Of a stretch of DNA of 64,000 nt, positions 8,605-18,797 are shown piece after piece. The translations under genes were made by a program, and so were the position numbers. Numbering within the stretch: the first letter of the stretch is position 1; each line of letters opens with the position of its first letter. The notes beneath the pieces were generated by a model. The model saw nothing but the letters and a program-made list of their open reading frames with translations, was not told the DNA's origin and made no database searches. The stretch covers positions 4,892,501 through 4,956,500 of the forward strand of contig NZ_CP021112.1 of NCBI RefSeq assembly GCF_002119765.1, written 5' to 3'. The DNA comes from Pseudorhodoplanes sinuspersici (lineage in GTDB: Bacteria > Pseudomonadota > Alphaproteobacteria > Rhizobiales > Xanthobacteraceae).

Positions 8605-10209
8605 TCAGATCGGGACAGTGCGCGGCCGGAACCAGCGCACCCACAGCGCCACGAGGAGGCGCGTGAAGGTGAAAGCAGTGAAGACCGTCGTGAGAATGCC
8701 AATGCCGAGTGTCACGGCAAAGCCGCGCACCGGGCCGGTGCCGATATAGAACAGCACGGCGGCCGCGATGAAGGTCGTGATATTGGAGTCCAGAATGGTC
8801 GCCAAAGCGCGCTGGAACCCGGCATCGATGGCATTGAGCGCCGAGCGCCCCGCCCGCACCTCTTCGCGGATGCGCTCGTAAATCAGCACGTTCGAATCCA
8901 CCGCGATGCCGACGGTCAGCACGATACCGGCAATGCCCGGCAGCGTCAGCGTGGCGTTCAGCAGCGACAGGATGCCGAAGATCATCGCCACGTTGATCGC
9001 CACGGCGATATTCGCGAACAACCCGAATAATCCGTAAGTCGCGAACATGAAGATGATGACCGCCAGCGAGCCTATCCAGGCGGCGCGGATACCCTTGTCG
9101 ATCGAATCCTGACCAAGACCAGCTCCCACGGTCCGCTCTTCGATGATGGTCAGCGGCGCCGGCAGCGCGCCCGCCCGCAGAAGAATCGCCAAGTCGTTGG
9201 CCGACTGCACCGTGAAGTTGCCGGAAATCTGACCGGAGCCGCCGATGATCGGCTCGCGGATCACGGGTGCGGAAATCACCTCGTTATCGAGCACAATGGC
9301 GAATGGGCGGCCGACATTTTCCTGAGTGGCTTGCGCGAAGCGGCGCGCACCATTGCTGTTGAAGCGGAACGAAACGATCGGCTCGCTGGTGCGCTGATCA
9401 AAACCAGGCTGAGCGTCAACCAGGTCTTCGCCGGAAACGACCACCTGCTTTTCAATGACATAGGGCTGCTTGTTTTCAGAGGCGGAGCCGTACAGCAATT
9501 CCGAATCCGGCGGCACCCGGCCCTGCAGCGCCTGCTCTGGCGTCGTGGTCATATCGACCATGCGGAATGTCAGCTTGGCTGTCTTTCCGAGCAATTCTTT
9601 CAGACGCTGCGGGTCCTGCAGACCCGGCACCTGAACCAGAATGCGGTCCACACCCTGGCGCTGGATCGATGGCTCCACCGTGCCGAGTTCGTTGACCCGG
9701 CGCTCGATGATCTGAATCGACTGGTCGACCGATTGCCGGATGCGTTCGAGCAGCGCCGGCTCGGTCACGGTCAGACGGAAAACCCCATTGCCGACATCGA
9801 CGACATCGACGCTGCGCTGACCGGTTGCCTGCAACAGGCCGCCGAGCGGTTGCGACAATTCCTGCAGCTTTTGATAAGCCAACTTGGTGTCGGCGCCCTC
9901 GCGAATGCGGACCTCGACCGAGTTGCCCTTCACCGTCACGTTGGCCGGCGACAACTTATTCTCGCGAATGACACGGCGGACGTCGTCGCGGAGCGCGTTG
10001 ACCTTCTCCTGACGAACCGCGTTCGAATCGACTTCGAGCAGGATGTGCGAACCGCCCTGCAGATCGAGACCCAGCACGATGTGGCGCTGGGCCCATTTCG
10101 GCCAGCTATCGACAACGCTCTGCGGGAAGAAATTCGGAATCGCGAACGAGCAAATGATCAGCGTCGTCGCGAGAATCGCCAGCATCTTCCAGCGGGAAAT
10201 ATAAAGCAT
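8605..10209 (-). CDS. secD: Protein translocase subunit SecD
   Basis: SecD is the larger partner of SecF. Residues 1-30 form the first span, then GLDLQGGSHILLEVD marks the family. The large periplasmic P1 domain follows, with QRQGVDRILVQVPGLQDPQR. The C-terminal membrane half contains the motifs AVDSNVLIYERIREE and GAGLGQDSIDKG. At 534 residues it is full length for an alphaproteobacterial SecD. It lies 96 bases after yajC and 15 before secF. Confidence 0.97.
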   Translation of the reverse strand: MLYISRWKMLAILATTLIICSFAIPNFFPQSVVDSWPKWAQRHIVLGLDLQGGSHILLEVDSNAVRQEKVNALRDDVRRVIRENKLSPANVTVKGNSVEVRIREGADTKLAYQKLQELSQPLGGLLQATGQRSVDVVDVGNGVFRLTVTEPALLERIRQSVDQSIQIIERRVNELGTVEPSIQRQGVDRILVQVPGLQDPQRLKELLGKTAKLTFRMVDMTTTPEQALQGRVPPDSELLYGSASENKQPYVIEKQVVVSGEDLVDAQPGFDQRTSEPIVSFRFNSNGARRFAQATQENVGRPFAIVLDNEVISAPVIREPIIGGSGQISGNFTVQSANDLAILLRAGALPAPLTIIEERTVGAGLGQDSIDKGIRAAWIGSLAVIIFMFATYGLFGLFANIAVAINVAMIFGILSLLNATLTLPGIAGIVLTVGIAVDSNVLIYERIREEVRAGRSALNAIDAGFQRALATILDSNITTFIAAAVLFYIGTGPVRGFAVTLGIGILTTVFTAFTFTRLLVALWVRWFRPRTVPI

Positions 10210-10305
10210 GGGTTTAACCCGTTATCGCGAATAGTCCGGAGCTTCGACAACTCGATAATTTAGTATCGCATTGTCAACAATTCAGCCCGGCGCGCCCCGC
10301 TGAGA

Positions 10306-10650
10306 TTAGCTTTCGGTCTTGGCCGGCTCGCCCTTCACCGGCTCGCCCTTGGCGCGAACGTCGCTGACCATCTGGCGCACCTGCCGCACTTTCACGCCGT
10401 CCGCCAGCTCGATTTCGAGCTGGTCATCGTCGATCACCTTGGTCACCTTGCCGATCAGACCGCCCGATGTGACAACCGTATCGCCACGGCGAACATTCTT
10501 CACCATCTCCTGGTGCTGCTTCACGCGCTTCTGCTGCGGACGCAGGATCAGGAAGTACATGATGACGAAGATCAGGACGAACGGAAGCAGCGATACCAGC
10601 ATGGAGCTGTCGCCACCGGCGGCCTGCGCATAGGCGGGCGTAATGAGCAT
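10306..10650 (-). CDS. yajC: Preprotein translocase subunit YajC
   Basis: YajC is a small Sec-associated membrane protein. One span (LVSLLPFVLIFVIMYFLILR) is followed by PQQKRVKQHQEMVKNVRRGD and TSGGLIGKV, the classic YajC pattern. Start 10650 is supported by AAGAGG eight bases upstream; the open frame continues upstream but codes for nothing recognisable. With 114 residues it has normal length. The residues MLITPAYAQAAGG before the span are common in alphaproteobacterial YajC. It begins the yajC-secD-secF operon and is divergent from the DUF815 gene. Confidence 0.95.
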   Translation of the reverse strand: MLITPAYAQAAGGDSSMLVSLLPFVLIFVIMYFLILRPQQKRVKQHQEMVKNVRRGDTVVTSGGLIGKVTKVIDDDQLEIELADGVKVRQVRQMVSDVRAKGEPVKGEPAKTES

Positions 10651-10850
10651 CGAACGGGCCTCTTTGAGGGGTCCGGCGCGAACACCGCGCCCGAAAACGG
10701 CGCGGACTATAGCGGCGCCCGCCCCAATTGCAATGTCGCGGGCGGACGCAGCCAGGACGCCGCCGGCGCAGGACAAATCACTGGCCTTGCAGGCCTTTTT
10801 TGTCGGGGCTATGGGGTGCACCGCCGCTCATCAAGAGGACGCGCCGCCGC

Positions 10851-11789
10851 ATGCGCAAACCCAGAAAGACCGCCAAACGCTCCGCCAAGCGCCCGGCCCG
10901 CCAGACCTCCGGTTCCCAAAAGCCACTGCCCCAAACCACCCTCAACCCGCAAACGCTCGATCGCATCGCCGAAGCGCTCGAGCGGCTATCGCCCCAATCG
11001 ACGGCGCGCGTGGATTTCAAGGCCGCCGATGCCTTCGTCTGGCAGGCCGACGGCACCCTTACCCCGGTGCCGCGTGTCAATCGCGTCGAGATGGCCCTGC
11101 TCAAGGGCATCGACCGGGTCCGCGACACGCTGATCGAGAACACCGAGCGATTCGCCGATGGCCTGCCGGCCAACAACGCGCTGCTCTGGGGCGCGCGCGG
11201 CATGGGCAAGTCGTCGCTGGTCAAGGCCGCCCATGCCAATGTGAATGCGGCATCGAAAAAGACCGGCATCCTGAAGCTGATCGAAATCCATCGCGAGGAC
11301 ATCGAGAGCCTGCCTGCCTTGATGACATTGCTGCGACCGGCGCCCTATCGCTTCATCGTCTTCTGCGACGACCTGTCATTCGATGGCGAAGACACGTCCT
11401 ACAAGTCGCTGAAGGCGGTACTCGAAGGCGGCATCGAAGGCCGGCCGGACAATGTGATCCTCTATGCCACCTCGAACCGCCGCCACCTCATGGCACGCGA
11501 CATGATCGACAACGAACGCTCGACTGCGATCAACCCGGGCGAAGCGGTGGAAGAGAAGGTGTCGCTGTCAGACCGCTTCGGCCTGTGGCTTGGCTTCCAC
11601 AAATGCAGCCAGGACGAATTCCTGGCGATGATCGACGGCTATGTGAAGCACTTCAAGATTCCGGTCGATGCCGAAGACTTGCGCCGCGATGCGCTGGAAT
11701 GGGCGACCACACGCGGCTCACGCTCCGGCCGCGTGGCCTGGCAGTTCATTCAGGATCTGGCGGGTCGGCAGGGTATCCGGCTCGCGTGA
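10851..11789 (+). CDS. DUF815 AAA-type ATPase
   Basis: This is a DUF815-family P-loop ATPase. Walker A is GARGMGKSS and Walker B is YRFIVFCDDLSFD. LKAVLEGGIEGRPDNVI and ATSNRRHLMARDM correspond to the sensor region. The N-terminus is very basic (MRKPRKTAKRSAKRPARQ), which could bind nucleic acid. I chose ATG 10851, preceded by AAGAGGAC; an upstream in-frame ATG would add a low-complexity stretch. The family's role is not established. The gene is divergent from yajC, a placement I recall from other Hyphomicrobiales. Confidence 0.85.
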   Translation: MRKPRKTAKRSAKRPARQTSGSQKPLPQTTLNPQTLDRIAEALERLSPQSTARVDFKAADAFVWQADGTLTPVPRVNRVEMALLKGIDRVRDTLIENTERFADGLPANNALLWGARGMGKSSLVKAAHANVNAASKKTGILKLIEIHREDIESLPALMTLLRPAPYRFIVFCDDLSFDGEDTSYKSLKAVLEGGIEGRPDNVILYATSNRRHLMARDMIDNERSTAINPGEAVEEKVSLSDRFGLWLGFHKCSQDEFLAMIDGYVKHFKIPVDAEDLRRDALEWATTRGSRSGRVAWQFIQDLAGRQGIRLA

Positions 11790-11802
11790 TAGCTGTCTCC
11801 GT

Positions 11803-11869
11803 TCATTCCCGCGAAAGCGGGAATCCAGCGCATAAAGTTCTGGGTCCCCGCTTTCGCGGGGACGAAGGG
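11803..11869. repeat. Intergenic palindromic repeat, 'TTCCCGC-GAAAGCGGGAA' family, copy 2
   Basis: Two hairpins lie side by side: ATTCCCGC-GAAA-GCGGGAAT, and GTCCCCGC-TTT-CGCGGGGAC. They sit between the convergent DUF815 and nlpD-like genes. The same unit occurs at 6382-6433 and, diverged, at 14311-14436. Confidence 0.8.
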
Positions 11870-11899
11870 AACTGAATTCAATAAATTGCAAATCAGAGA

Positions 11900-13372
11900 T
11901 CAGTTCGACGCCAGATGCTGCATTGGATCGACGGGTGTGGCACCCTTGCGGATCTCGAAATGCAGTTGCGGCGATGTGACGTTGCCGGTCTGACCTGACT
12001 TGCCGATCACCTGCCCGCGCTTCACCGTCTCGCCGCGCTTCACATTAAGCTCGCTTGCATGCGCGTAAGCGGTGACATAGCCGTTCGAATGGCGCACCAG
12101 CACGAGATTGCCGTAACCCTTCAGTTCGTTGCCGGCATAAGCAACCACACCGTCTTCCGACGCCTTGATCGGCGTGCCTTCCGGCACAGCGAGATTGATG
12201 CCGTCATTCTGCTGGCCGGTCGGCTTCGGACCGAAGCCGGCAATGACGCGGCCACGCGCCGGCCAGCGGAAACCGCCGGAGGCTGAGGTCGAGCCAGTCT
12301 CGGTCGCGTCCGCCTTGCTGTCGTCAACCGGATTGTCTTTCGCCGGCGTGATGACGCGCGCCGTATTCGTGACCGGCTGGGTCTCGGCAACGCGCGGCTG
12401 CGGAGCGGATGCCACGCGCTGCGGCGCCGCTGCGACCGGCTGCGTGGTTCGGGGCGCCGCAGCGGCAACAGGCGCAGGCTGCGCCATCGCTGTCGCCGTG
12501 CGCGAACCACCTACGCCCGGAATCGTCAGGCGCTCACCCATCTTGACCATGTGATGCGGCGGCAAACTGTTCGCTTTGGCGATCGCGACCGGGCTCACCT
12601 TGTAGCGGCGGCCAATGCTGTACATCGTTTCGCCGGGGCCGACCGTATGCACTTTCCCCTGCCCGGCCGGCGCCGATGGCGTGCGTACGCTGCCGGTCAC
12701 AAGCGGAGCGGACGCAGCCGGTTGCGGCTGAGCCGCCGGATGCGGCGCAGCGGCTGCGACCTGTGAGTTGCCATTGCCGTATTTCGGAATGACCAGGCGC
12801 TGGCCGGGATAGATCGGCGTTCCGGTTGACATGCCGTTGGCTTCGGCGATCGCCAATGCCGGCACTCCGTAGCGGCGCGAAAACGTCTGGATGGTCTCGC
12901 CCTTGCGGACCGTCACCGGCGTGCCGCCATTCCAGTCCCAGTTCTTCGACGTCTGCGGCTGCGCCACAACGGGGCGCGGCGCCGGACGCGACACCGAGCC
13001 GGTCACGTCCTGACGTGCGGCAGGCGGCGGCGGAGCCGGTTGCTGATAATGGGATTGCTGATACGGCGGCTGGTATTGCGGCGCCGGCTGCTGATATTGA
13101 GGCTGCTGATATTGAGGCTGAGGCTGGTACTGCGGCTGCGCCTGATATTGCGGCTGACCGAGCGGCTGGCGCTCGACATAGTTCGGTGCGGGCCGCTGGT
13201 ATTGCGGCACAGATCCAGTGCTCTCCGGTCCGCGCGACGACGAGAACGGATTGGAGAAAGACTGTTGATCGAAACGATTGGCATCGCCGCTGCAGCCGGC
13301 GGTCGCCAAGGCGAGCGCACAAACAACCACACGGGATACGGAAGGCGAGCGAAGGGGCTCAGCAAAACGCAT
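11900..13372 (-). CDS. LysM/M23 (LytM-fold) lipoprotein, NlpD/DipM-like
   Basis: An envelope protein predicted to control peptidoglycan amidases during division. The signal ends in the lipobox LATAGC, so it should be a lipoprotein. A Pro/Gln/Tyr-rich linker fills residues 45-115. Two LysM domains follow (TVRKGETIQTFSRRYGVPA and TVGPGETMYSIGRRYKVSP). The C-terminal LytM domain is about 370-488. Its first metal-ligand motif, usually HxxxD, reads NDGINLAVPEG. AHASE and LHFEIRKG keep the later histidines. Loss of the first ligands suggests a non-catalytic activator like NlpD/EnvC. It sits after pcm and surE, as nlpD does in other bacteria. Confidence 0.88.
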   Translation of the reverse strand: MRFAEPLRSPSVSRVVVCALALATAGCSGDANRFDQQSFSNPFSSSRGPESTGSVPQYQRPAPNYVERQPLGQPQYQAQPQYQPQPQYQQPQYQQPAPQYQPPYQQSHYQQPAPPPPAARQDVTGSVSRPAPRPVVAQPQTSKNWDWNGGTPVTVRKGETIQTFSRRYGVPALAIAEANGMSTGTPIYPGQRLVIPKYGNGNSQVAAAAPHPAAQPQPAASAPLVTGSVRTPSAPAGQGKVHTVGPGETMYSIGRRYKVSPVAIAKANSLPPHHMVKMGERLTIPGVGGSRTATAMAQPAPVAAAAPRTTQPVAAAPQRVASAPQPRVAETQPVTNTARVITPAKDNPVDDSKADATETGSTSASGGFRWPARGRVIAGFGPKPTGQQNDGINLAVPEGTPIKASEDGVVAYAGNELKGYGNLVLVRHSNGYVTAYAHASELNVKRGETVKRGQVIGKSGQTGNVTSPQLHFEIRKGATPVDPMQHLASN

Positions 13373-13480
13373 CGGTTACAACTCACTCACACACGCCACA
13401 AGACCAAAAGTGAGTTAACACCTGCGGAGTAAATAGCGCCTTAATCGTGGGCGGCTCGTAAACCTTAATGACCGCGGCCA

Positions 13481-13592
13481 GAGCAGGATGCCGAAAAGTG
13501 CGAAGCGGTTTTCGGACGGCCTCCTGCTCTAAGGTATTAGAATCGATCACGTATATGAGTTGGATCGCTTCGATCCAAAGTCATCGTGATCT
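13481..13592. repeat. Composite palindromic repeat (GAGCA..TGCTC plus GATCC..GGATC), copy 1
   Basis: The first part starts GAGCAGGATGCCGAAAAG and ends GGCCTCCTGCTC. The second part has AATCGATCACG and TTGGATCG-CT-TCGATCCAA. The reverse complement of this two-part arrangement appears at 38111-38226. It fills most of the gap between pcm and the nlpD-like gene. Confidence 0.8.
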
Positions 13593-13627
13593 AGGTGCGA
13601 CACGCAATCGAGGTTTACAATTCCTTT

Positions 13628-14275
13628 TCAAAGCTCTTTCGCCTGCCCCGGCAGCAACGGCACGAAGCGCACCGCGATCAGGTCCTCGCGCTTGATGCCC
13701 TCCGCAGTCTTGCGCAGCCGCACGATGTCCTGCGGACCGTTGCGCGGGCCGAGCGGCAGAACCAGGATACCGTCTTCCCCAAGCTGATCGACGAGATTGT
13801 CGGGGATCGTCTCGGCCGCAGCGGTGACGATGATGCGGTCGAACGGCGCACGCTGCGGGGCGCCTTCAAAGCCATCGCCGGTGATCACTTCAATATTGGT
13901 GTAGCCGATCATGTCGAAGATCTTGCGGGCGCGTTCGGCCAGCGTGCGATAACGTTCGATCGACACCACCATTGCCGCGATCCGCGAAATCACCGCGGCC
14001 TGATAGCCCGAGCCGGTACCGATCTCGAGCACGCGATGGCGCGTCTGCAGCTCCAGCAATTCGGTCATGTAGGCAACGACATAAGGCTGGCTGATCGTCT
14101 GTCCGCAGTCGATCGGCAGCGCATGGTCTTCATAAGCCTGCGGCTTGAGATTGTCGGGCACGAACATCTCGCGCGGCACCTCTTCCATGGCGCGCAAGAC
14201 CGCCGGATCGGTGATGCCGCGACGCCGCAGCGTCAGCATGAATTCCATCCGGTCGAGATGTTTGTTCGGAGCCAT
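13628..14275 (-). CDS. pcm: Protein-L-isoaspartate O-methyltransferase
   Basis: Pcm uses SAM to methylate damaged isoaspartyl residues so they can be repaired. [15 protein letters not shown] is SAM motif [14 protein letters not shown] precedes it, and [20 protein letters not shown] is the post-I region. The length of 215 residues is usual. It lies on the minus strand between surE and the nlpD-like gene, a well known stress/envelope cluster. A second, divergent relative is at 61536. Confidence 0.95.
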   Translation of the reverse strand: MAPNKHLDRMEFMLTLRRRGITDPAVLRAMEEVPREMFVPDNLKPQAYEDHALPIDCGQTISQPYVVAYMTELLELQTRHRVLEIGTGSGYQAAVISRIAAMVVSIERYRTLAERARKIFDMIGYTNIEVITGDGFEGAPQRAPFDRIIVTAAAETIPDNLVDQLGEDGILVLPLGPRNGPQDIVRLRKTAEGIKREDLIAVRFVPLLPGQAKEL

Positions 14276-14310
14276 CGGTCGTCACGGGTTGAGCGAGCAA
14301 GATCCATCCC

Positions 14311-14436
14311 CGTTCATTCCAGCGCAAGCGGGAATCCAGATCTTTCAGAACAGGGTCCCCCGCTTTCCGACCTCGCGCTCTGCGCTGCGGCGGACTCGAA
14401 CCCGCCGAAGCGAGCAAAGGCGGGGCGCGGGGGCGA
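14311..14436. repeat. Intergenic repeat, 'TTCCCGC' family, diverged copy 3
   Basis: CATTCCAGCGCAAGCGGGAAT and GGGTCCCCCGCTTTCCG match the unit at 11803-11869. About 60 extra bases sit inside the second hairpin, between CGCTTTCCG and GGCGGGGC. It fills the gap between surE and pcm. Confidence 0.65.
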
Positions 14437-14470
14437 ACGGAAAAGCTATCGTGCTTTAATCGCGGCGCTT

Positions 14471-15235
14471 TTAATCAAATGCCTCGGCCAGCTTGGTCAT
14501 ATACGCCTGATCGGTGAGATCGAGGCGCAGCGGCGTCACCGAAATCCGGTTGGCCGCGAGCGCCGACAGGTCGGTGCCGTCCACCGGTGTCGGCTTGCCT
14601 TTGCGCGCGAAGGCGATCCAGTAATACGGGTTGCTGCGGCCATCAAAACGCGGCTCGATGCGCAATAGTTCCTGATCGCGTTTGCCCTGCGCGGTCACCG
14701 AGACGCCCTGCACCGCCTCGACATGGCAATCGGGAAAATTCACGTTGACCAGCGAGCCCTTCGGGATGCCGGCGGACAGGATCTGCTTCACCAGATCGGG
14801 ACCAAAATGCCGGCCTGTCTCCCATGGCGGATTATCGCGATTGCCGGGACCATAGGCCTGCGACAGCGCGATCGACGGGATATTCAGCACCGTGCCTTCC
14901 ATCGCGCCGGCGACCGTGCCGGAATATCCGACGTCTTCGGCAACATTCGAGCCGCGATTGACGCCTGACAGAATGAGGTCCGGCCTATGCTCACTGATGA
15001 TGTGACGCACCGCCATGATCACGCAATCGGTCGGCGTGCCCTTCACCGCGAAATGCCGCTCGCTGATCTCGCGCAGACGCAGCGGATCGTTCAGCGACAG
15101 CGAATGCGAGACGCCGGAATTGTCGGTTTCCGGCGCCACCACCCAGACATCCTCGGACAGTTTGCTGGCGATGTCCTCGCAGACTTTCAAGCCCGGCGCG
15201 TGGATGCCGTCGTCGTTGGTGACAAGGATTCTCAC
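14471..15235 (-). CDS. surE: 5'/3'-nucleotidase SurE
   Basis: SurE is a metal-dependent nucleotidase for nucleoside monophosphates and short polyphosphates. MRILVTNDDGIHAPGL at the N-terminus provides the metal-binding Asp pair. SGVSHSLSLNDPLRL and SGVNRGSNVAEDVGYSGTV are the other family blocks. At 254 residues it is complete. It lies between serS and pcm on the same strand, each separated by an intergenic repeat. Confidence 0.96.
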   Translation of the reverse strand: MRILVTNDDGIHAPGLKVCEDIASKLSEDVWVVAPETDNSGVSHSLSLNDPLRLREISERHFAVKGTPTDCVIMAVRHIISEHRPDLILSGVNRGSNVAEDVGYSGTVAGAMEGTVLNIPSIALSQAYGPGNRDNPPWETGRHFGPDLVKQILSAGIPKGSLVNVNFPDCHVEAVQGVSVTAQGKRDQELLRIEPRFDGRSNPYYWIAFARKGKPTPVDGTDLSALAANRISVTPLRLDLTDQAYMTKLAEAFD

Positions 15236-15249
15236 GTTACATTTTCTCC

Positions 15250-15340
15250 GTCGTCATGGCCGGGCTTGACCTGGCCATCCCGATTAGGCGGGCAACCTGC
15301 GTCCCTAAGCGGGACGCCCGGCACAAGGCCGGGCATGACG
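15250..15340. repeat. Intergenic repeat, 'GCCCGGCACAAGGCCGGGC' family, copy 1
   Basis: Outer arms GTCATGGCCGGGCTTGAC and GGCACAAGGCCGGGCATGAC enclose an inner CGGGCAACC..CGTCCC..GGGACGCCCG region. A related element lies at 16660-16748. It sits between surE and serS. Confidence 0.75.
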
Positions 15341-15358
15341 AAATACCGGACGCCCTGC

Positions 15359-17087
<1,729 letters not shown>

Positions 17088-17897
17088 TTATTCGGCCACG
17101 TCCGTCGCTGGCGTCGCGACCGGCGGCGCTTTCGGCTCGACCATCTTGGCCGACCAGATCGCGCCCTCGTAGAGCAGCATCAGCGGGATCGCGAGCGAGA
17201 GCTGACTGATCACGTCCGGCGGCGTCAGCACCGCGGCCAGAACGAAGGCGCCGACGATGAAATAGCGGCGCTTGGTGCGGAGCTGCTCGGAGGTGACGAT
17301 GCCGATCCGTGCCAGCAGCGTCAGGATCACCGGCAACTGAAAGGCGGCGCCGAACGCGAAGACCAGCGCCATCATCAGCGACAGATATTCGCCGACCTTG
17401 GGCAACAGCGCGATATCGGCCTGCCCCTCCACCCCGGTCTGCTGCATGCCGAGCGAGAAGCGCACCAGGAGCGGCATGACGACGAAGTAAACGACCAGCG
17501 AGCCCAGCACGAAGAAGATCGGGGTCGCAACGAGATACGGAACGAAGGCTTTGCGCTCGTTGCGATAAAGGCCCGGCGCGACGAACATATAGATCTGCGC
17601 CGCGATCACCGGAAACGCCAGGAAGGCGGCGCCGAACATGGCGAGCTTCAGTTGCGTCAGGAAGTATTCCAGCAGCGCCGTGTAGATGAATTTGGAATTC
17701 TCGACACCCGCGACCCAGACGAACGGCCAGACCAGGATATTGTAGATCTGCTTGGCGAAGGCGAAGCAGAGGACGAAGCAGATTGCGAAGGCGATCAGCG
17801 CCTTGATCAGGCGCGAACGCAATTCAATCAGATGATCGAGCAACGGCGCTTTGCTCTGCTCGATCTCGTCTTCATCTTCCGGCGGGCGGTTGCTCAT
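17088..17897 (-). CDS. tatC: Sec-independent protein translocase TatC
   Basis: TatC is the six-span receptor that recognises twin-arginine signals. The N-terminus ([18 protein letters not shown]) carries the conserved HLxELRxR signature. [20 protein letters not shown] and [18 protein letters not shown] are core spans. At 269 residues it is full length. Its ATG overlaps the tatB stop by four bases. At least one protein in this window (39108) has a Tat-like signal. Confidence 0.97.
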   Translation of the reverse strand: MSNRPPEDEDEIEQSKAPLLDHLIELRSRLIKALIAFAICFVLCFAFAKQIYNILVWPFVWVAGVENSKFIYTALLEYFLTQLKLAMFGAAFLAFPVIAAQIYMFVAPGLYRNERKAFVPYLVATPIFFVLGSLVVYFVVMPLLVRFSLGMQQTGVEGQADIALLPKVGEYLSLMMALVFAFGAAFQLPVILTLLARIGIVTSEQLRTKRRYFIVGAFVLAAVLTPPDVISQLSLAIPLMLLYEGAIWSAKMVEPKAPPVATPATDVAE

Positions 17898-18397
17898 GCG
17901 GCCCCGCTCCCGCCCGGCTTGATCTCGTTCGAGGCGACGTCCGCCGGCTTGATGTCCATCGGCGCGCCGGCTGTTTCCGGCTCTGGCACGACCGACGGCG
18001 GCGGTTCGGCGATCGGTGCGCTGGCCGACGGCTCGATCGCGCCGGGATCGGTCGTTGTAACAGTGGATTCAGGTGTTGCGACGGTGGATGAAGAAGGATC
18101 GCTCGCAGACGGCTCGGTTCCGAACGCCTTCTCAACTTCTTTCTGAGCGCTTTCAAGCGGATTGGTAAACCCAGCGGTCGCCTTGGCGCTGGCTTCGTCG
18201 AATTGCCGCTTCAGGTCGGCGACTTCCGCCTCGCGCATCGCCTCGCGGAACTGGTCCTGAAAATCGCCGGCCATACGCCGGATCTTGCCCATCCAATGAC
18301 CAAGCGCGCGCAGAACACCAGGCAATTCCTTCGGCCCGATGGCGATCAGTGCGACGACGCCGATCAGGATCAACTCGCTCCAGCTAAGATCGAACAT
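17894..18397 (-). CDS. tatB: Sec-independent protein translocase TatB
   Basis: TatB passes twin-arginine substrates from TatC to TatA. One membrane helix ([20 protein letters not shown]) is followed by [20 protein letters not shown], which is diagnostic for TatB. An amphipathic helix and a long Ser/Pro/Glu-rich tail come after about residue 75. The length of 167 residues is typical in alphaproteobacteria. It lies 81 bases after tatA and overlaps tatC by four bases. Confidence 0.96.
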   Translation of the reverse strand: MFDLSWSELILIGVVALIAIGPKELPGVLRALGHWMGKIRRMAGDFQDQFREAMREAEVADLKRQFDEASAKATAGFTNPLESAQKEVEKAFGTEPSASDPSSSTVATPESTVTTTDPGAIEPSASAPIAEPPPSVVPEPETAGAPMDIKPADVASNEIKPGGSGAA

Positions 18398-18478
18398 GGA
18401 CCTTCAAACTCCAAGGGGCGCCCCACCCCAAGGTCGGCGCCCCTCCATCACCGCGAGCGTCAAGCGGCGCAATTTCCG

Positions 18479-18721
18479 TTAAACGCTGCCTTCGACTTTC
18501 TTTTCCGTCTCGGCCCGCGTTTTCATGCCACCGGCATTGTCGATGGTTTTCATCTGATCGGGCTTGGTCTCGGCCTTCACGTCGTCCTCGGACATGCCTT
18601 TCTTGAAGGCTTTGATGCCCTGCGCCATGTCGCCCATCAGCTCGGAAATCTTGCCACGCCCGAACAGGAGAAGCACCACGACGACAACGACGAGCCAGTG
18701 CCAGATGCTGAGTGAACCCAT
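18479..18721 (-). CDS. tatA: Sec-independent protein translocase TatA
   Basis: TatA polymerises to form the passage for folded Tat substrates. The helix [20 protein letters not shown] is followed by [19 protein letters not shown], the conserved amphipathic helix. The tail is charged, and total length is 80 residues. It is the first gene of tatABC and follows the ABC ATPase gene by about 75 bases. Confidence 0.96.
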   Translation of the reverse strand: MGSLSIWHWLVVVVVVLLLFGRGKISELMGDMAQGIKAFKKGMSEDDVKAETKPDQMKTIDNAGGMKTRAETEKKVEGSV

Positions 18722-18797
18722 AACGCCAATCCTTTAGAGGGCGCGCCCGGCCTGAATGCGGCGAGCTGCACCGGACCCTCGGTACTTCGGTGAGAAA

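Noticed and set aside
8065-9030. 321-codon plus-strand open frame opposite secF/secD
   Set aside because: It crosses the boundary between two well supported genes and encodes low-complexity charged sequence.
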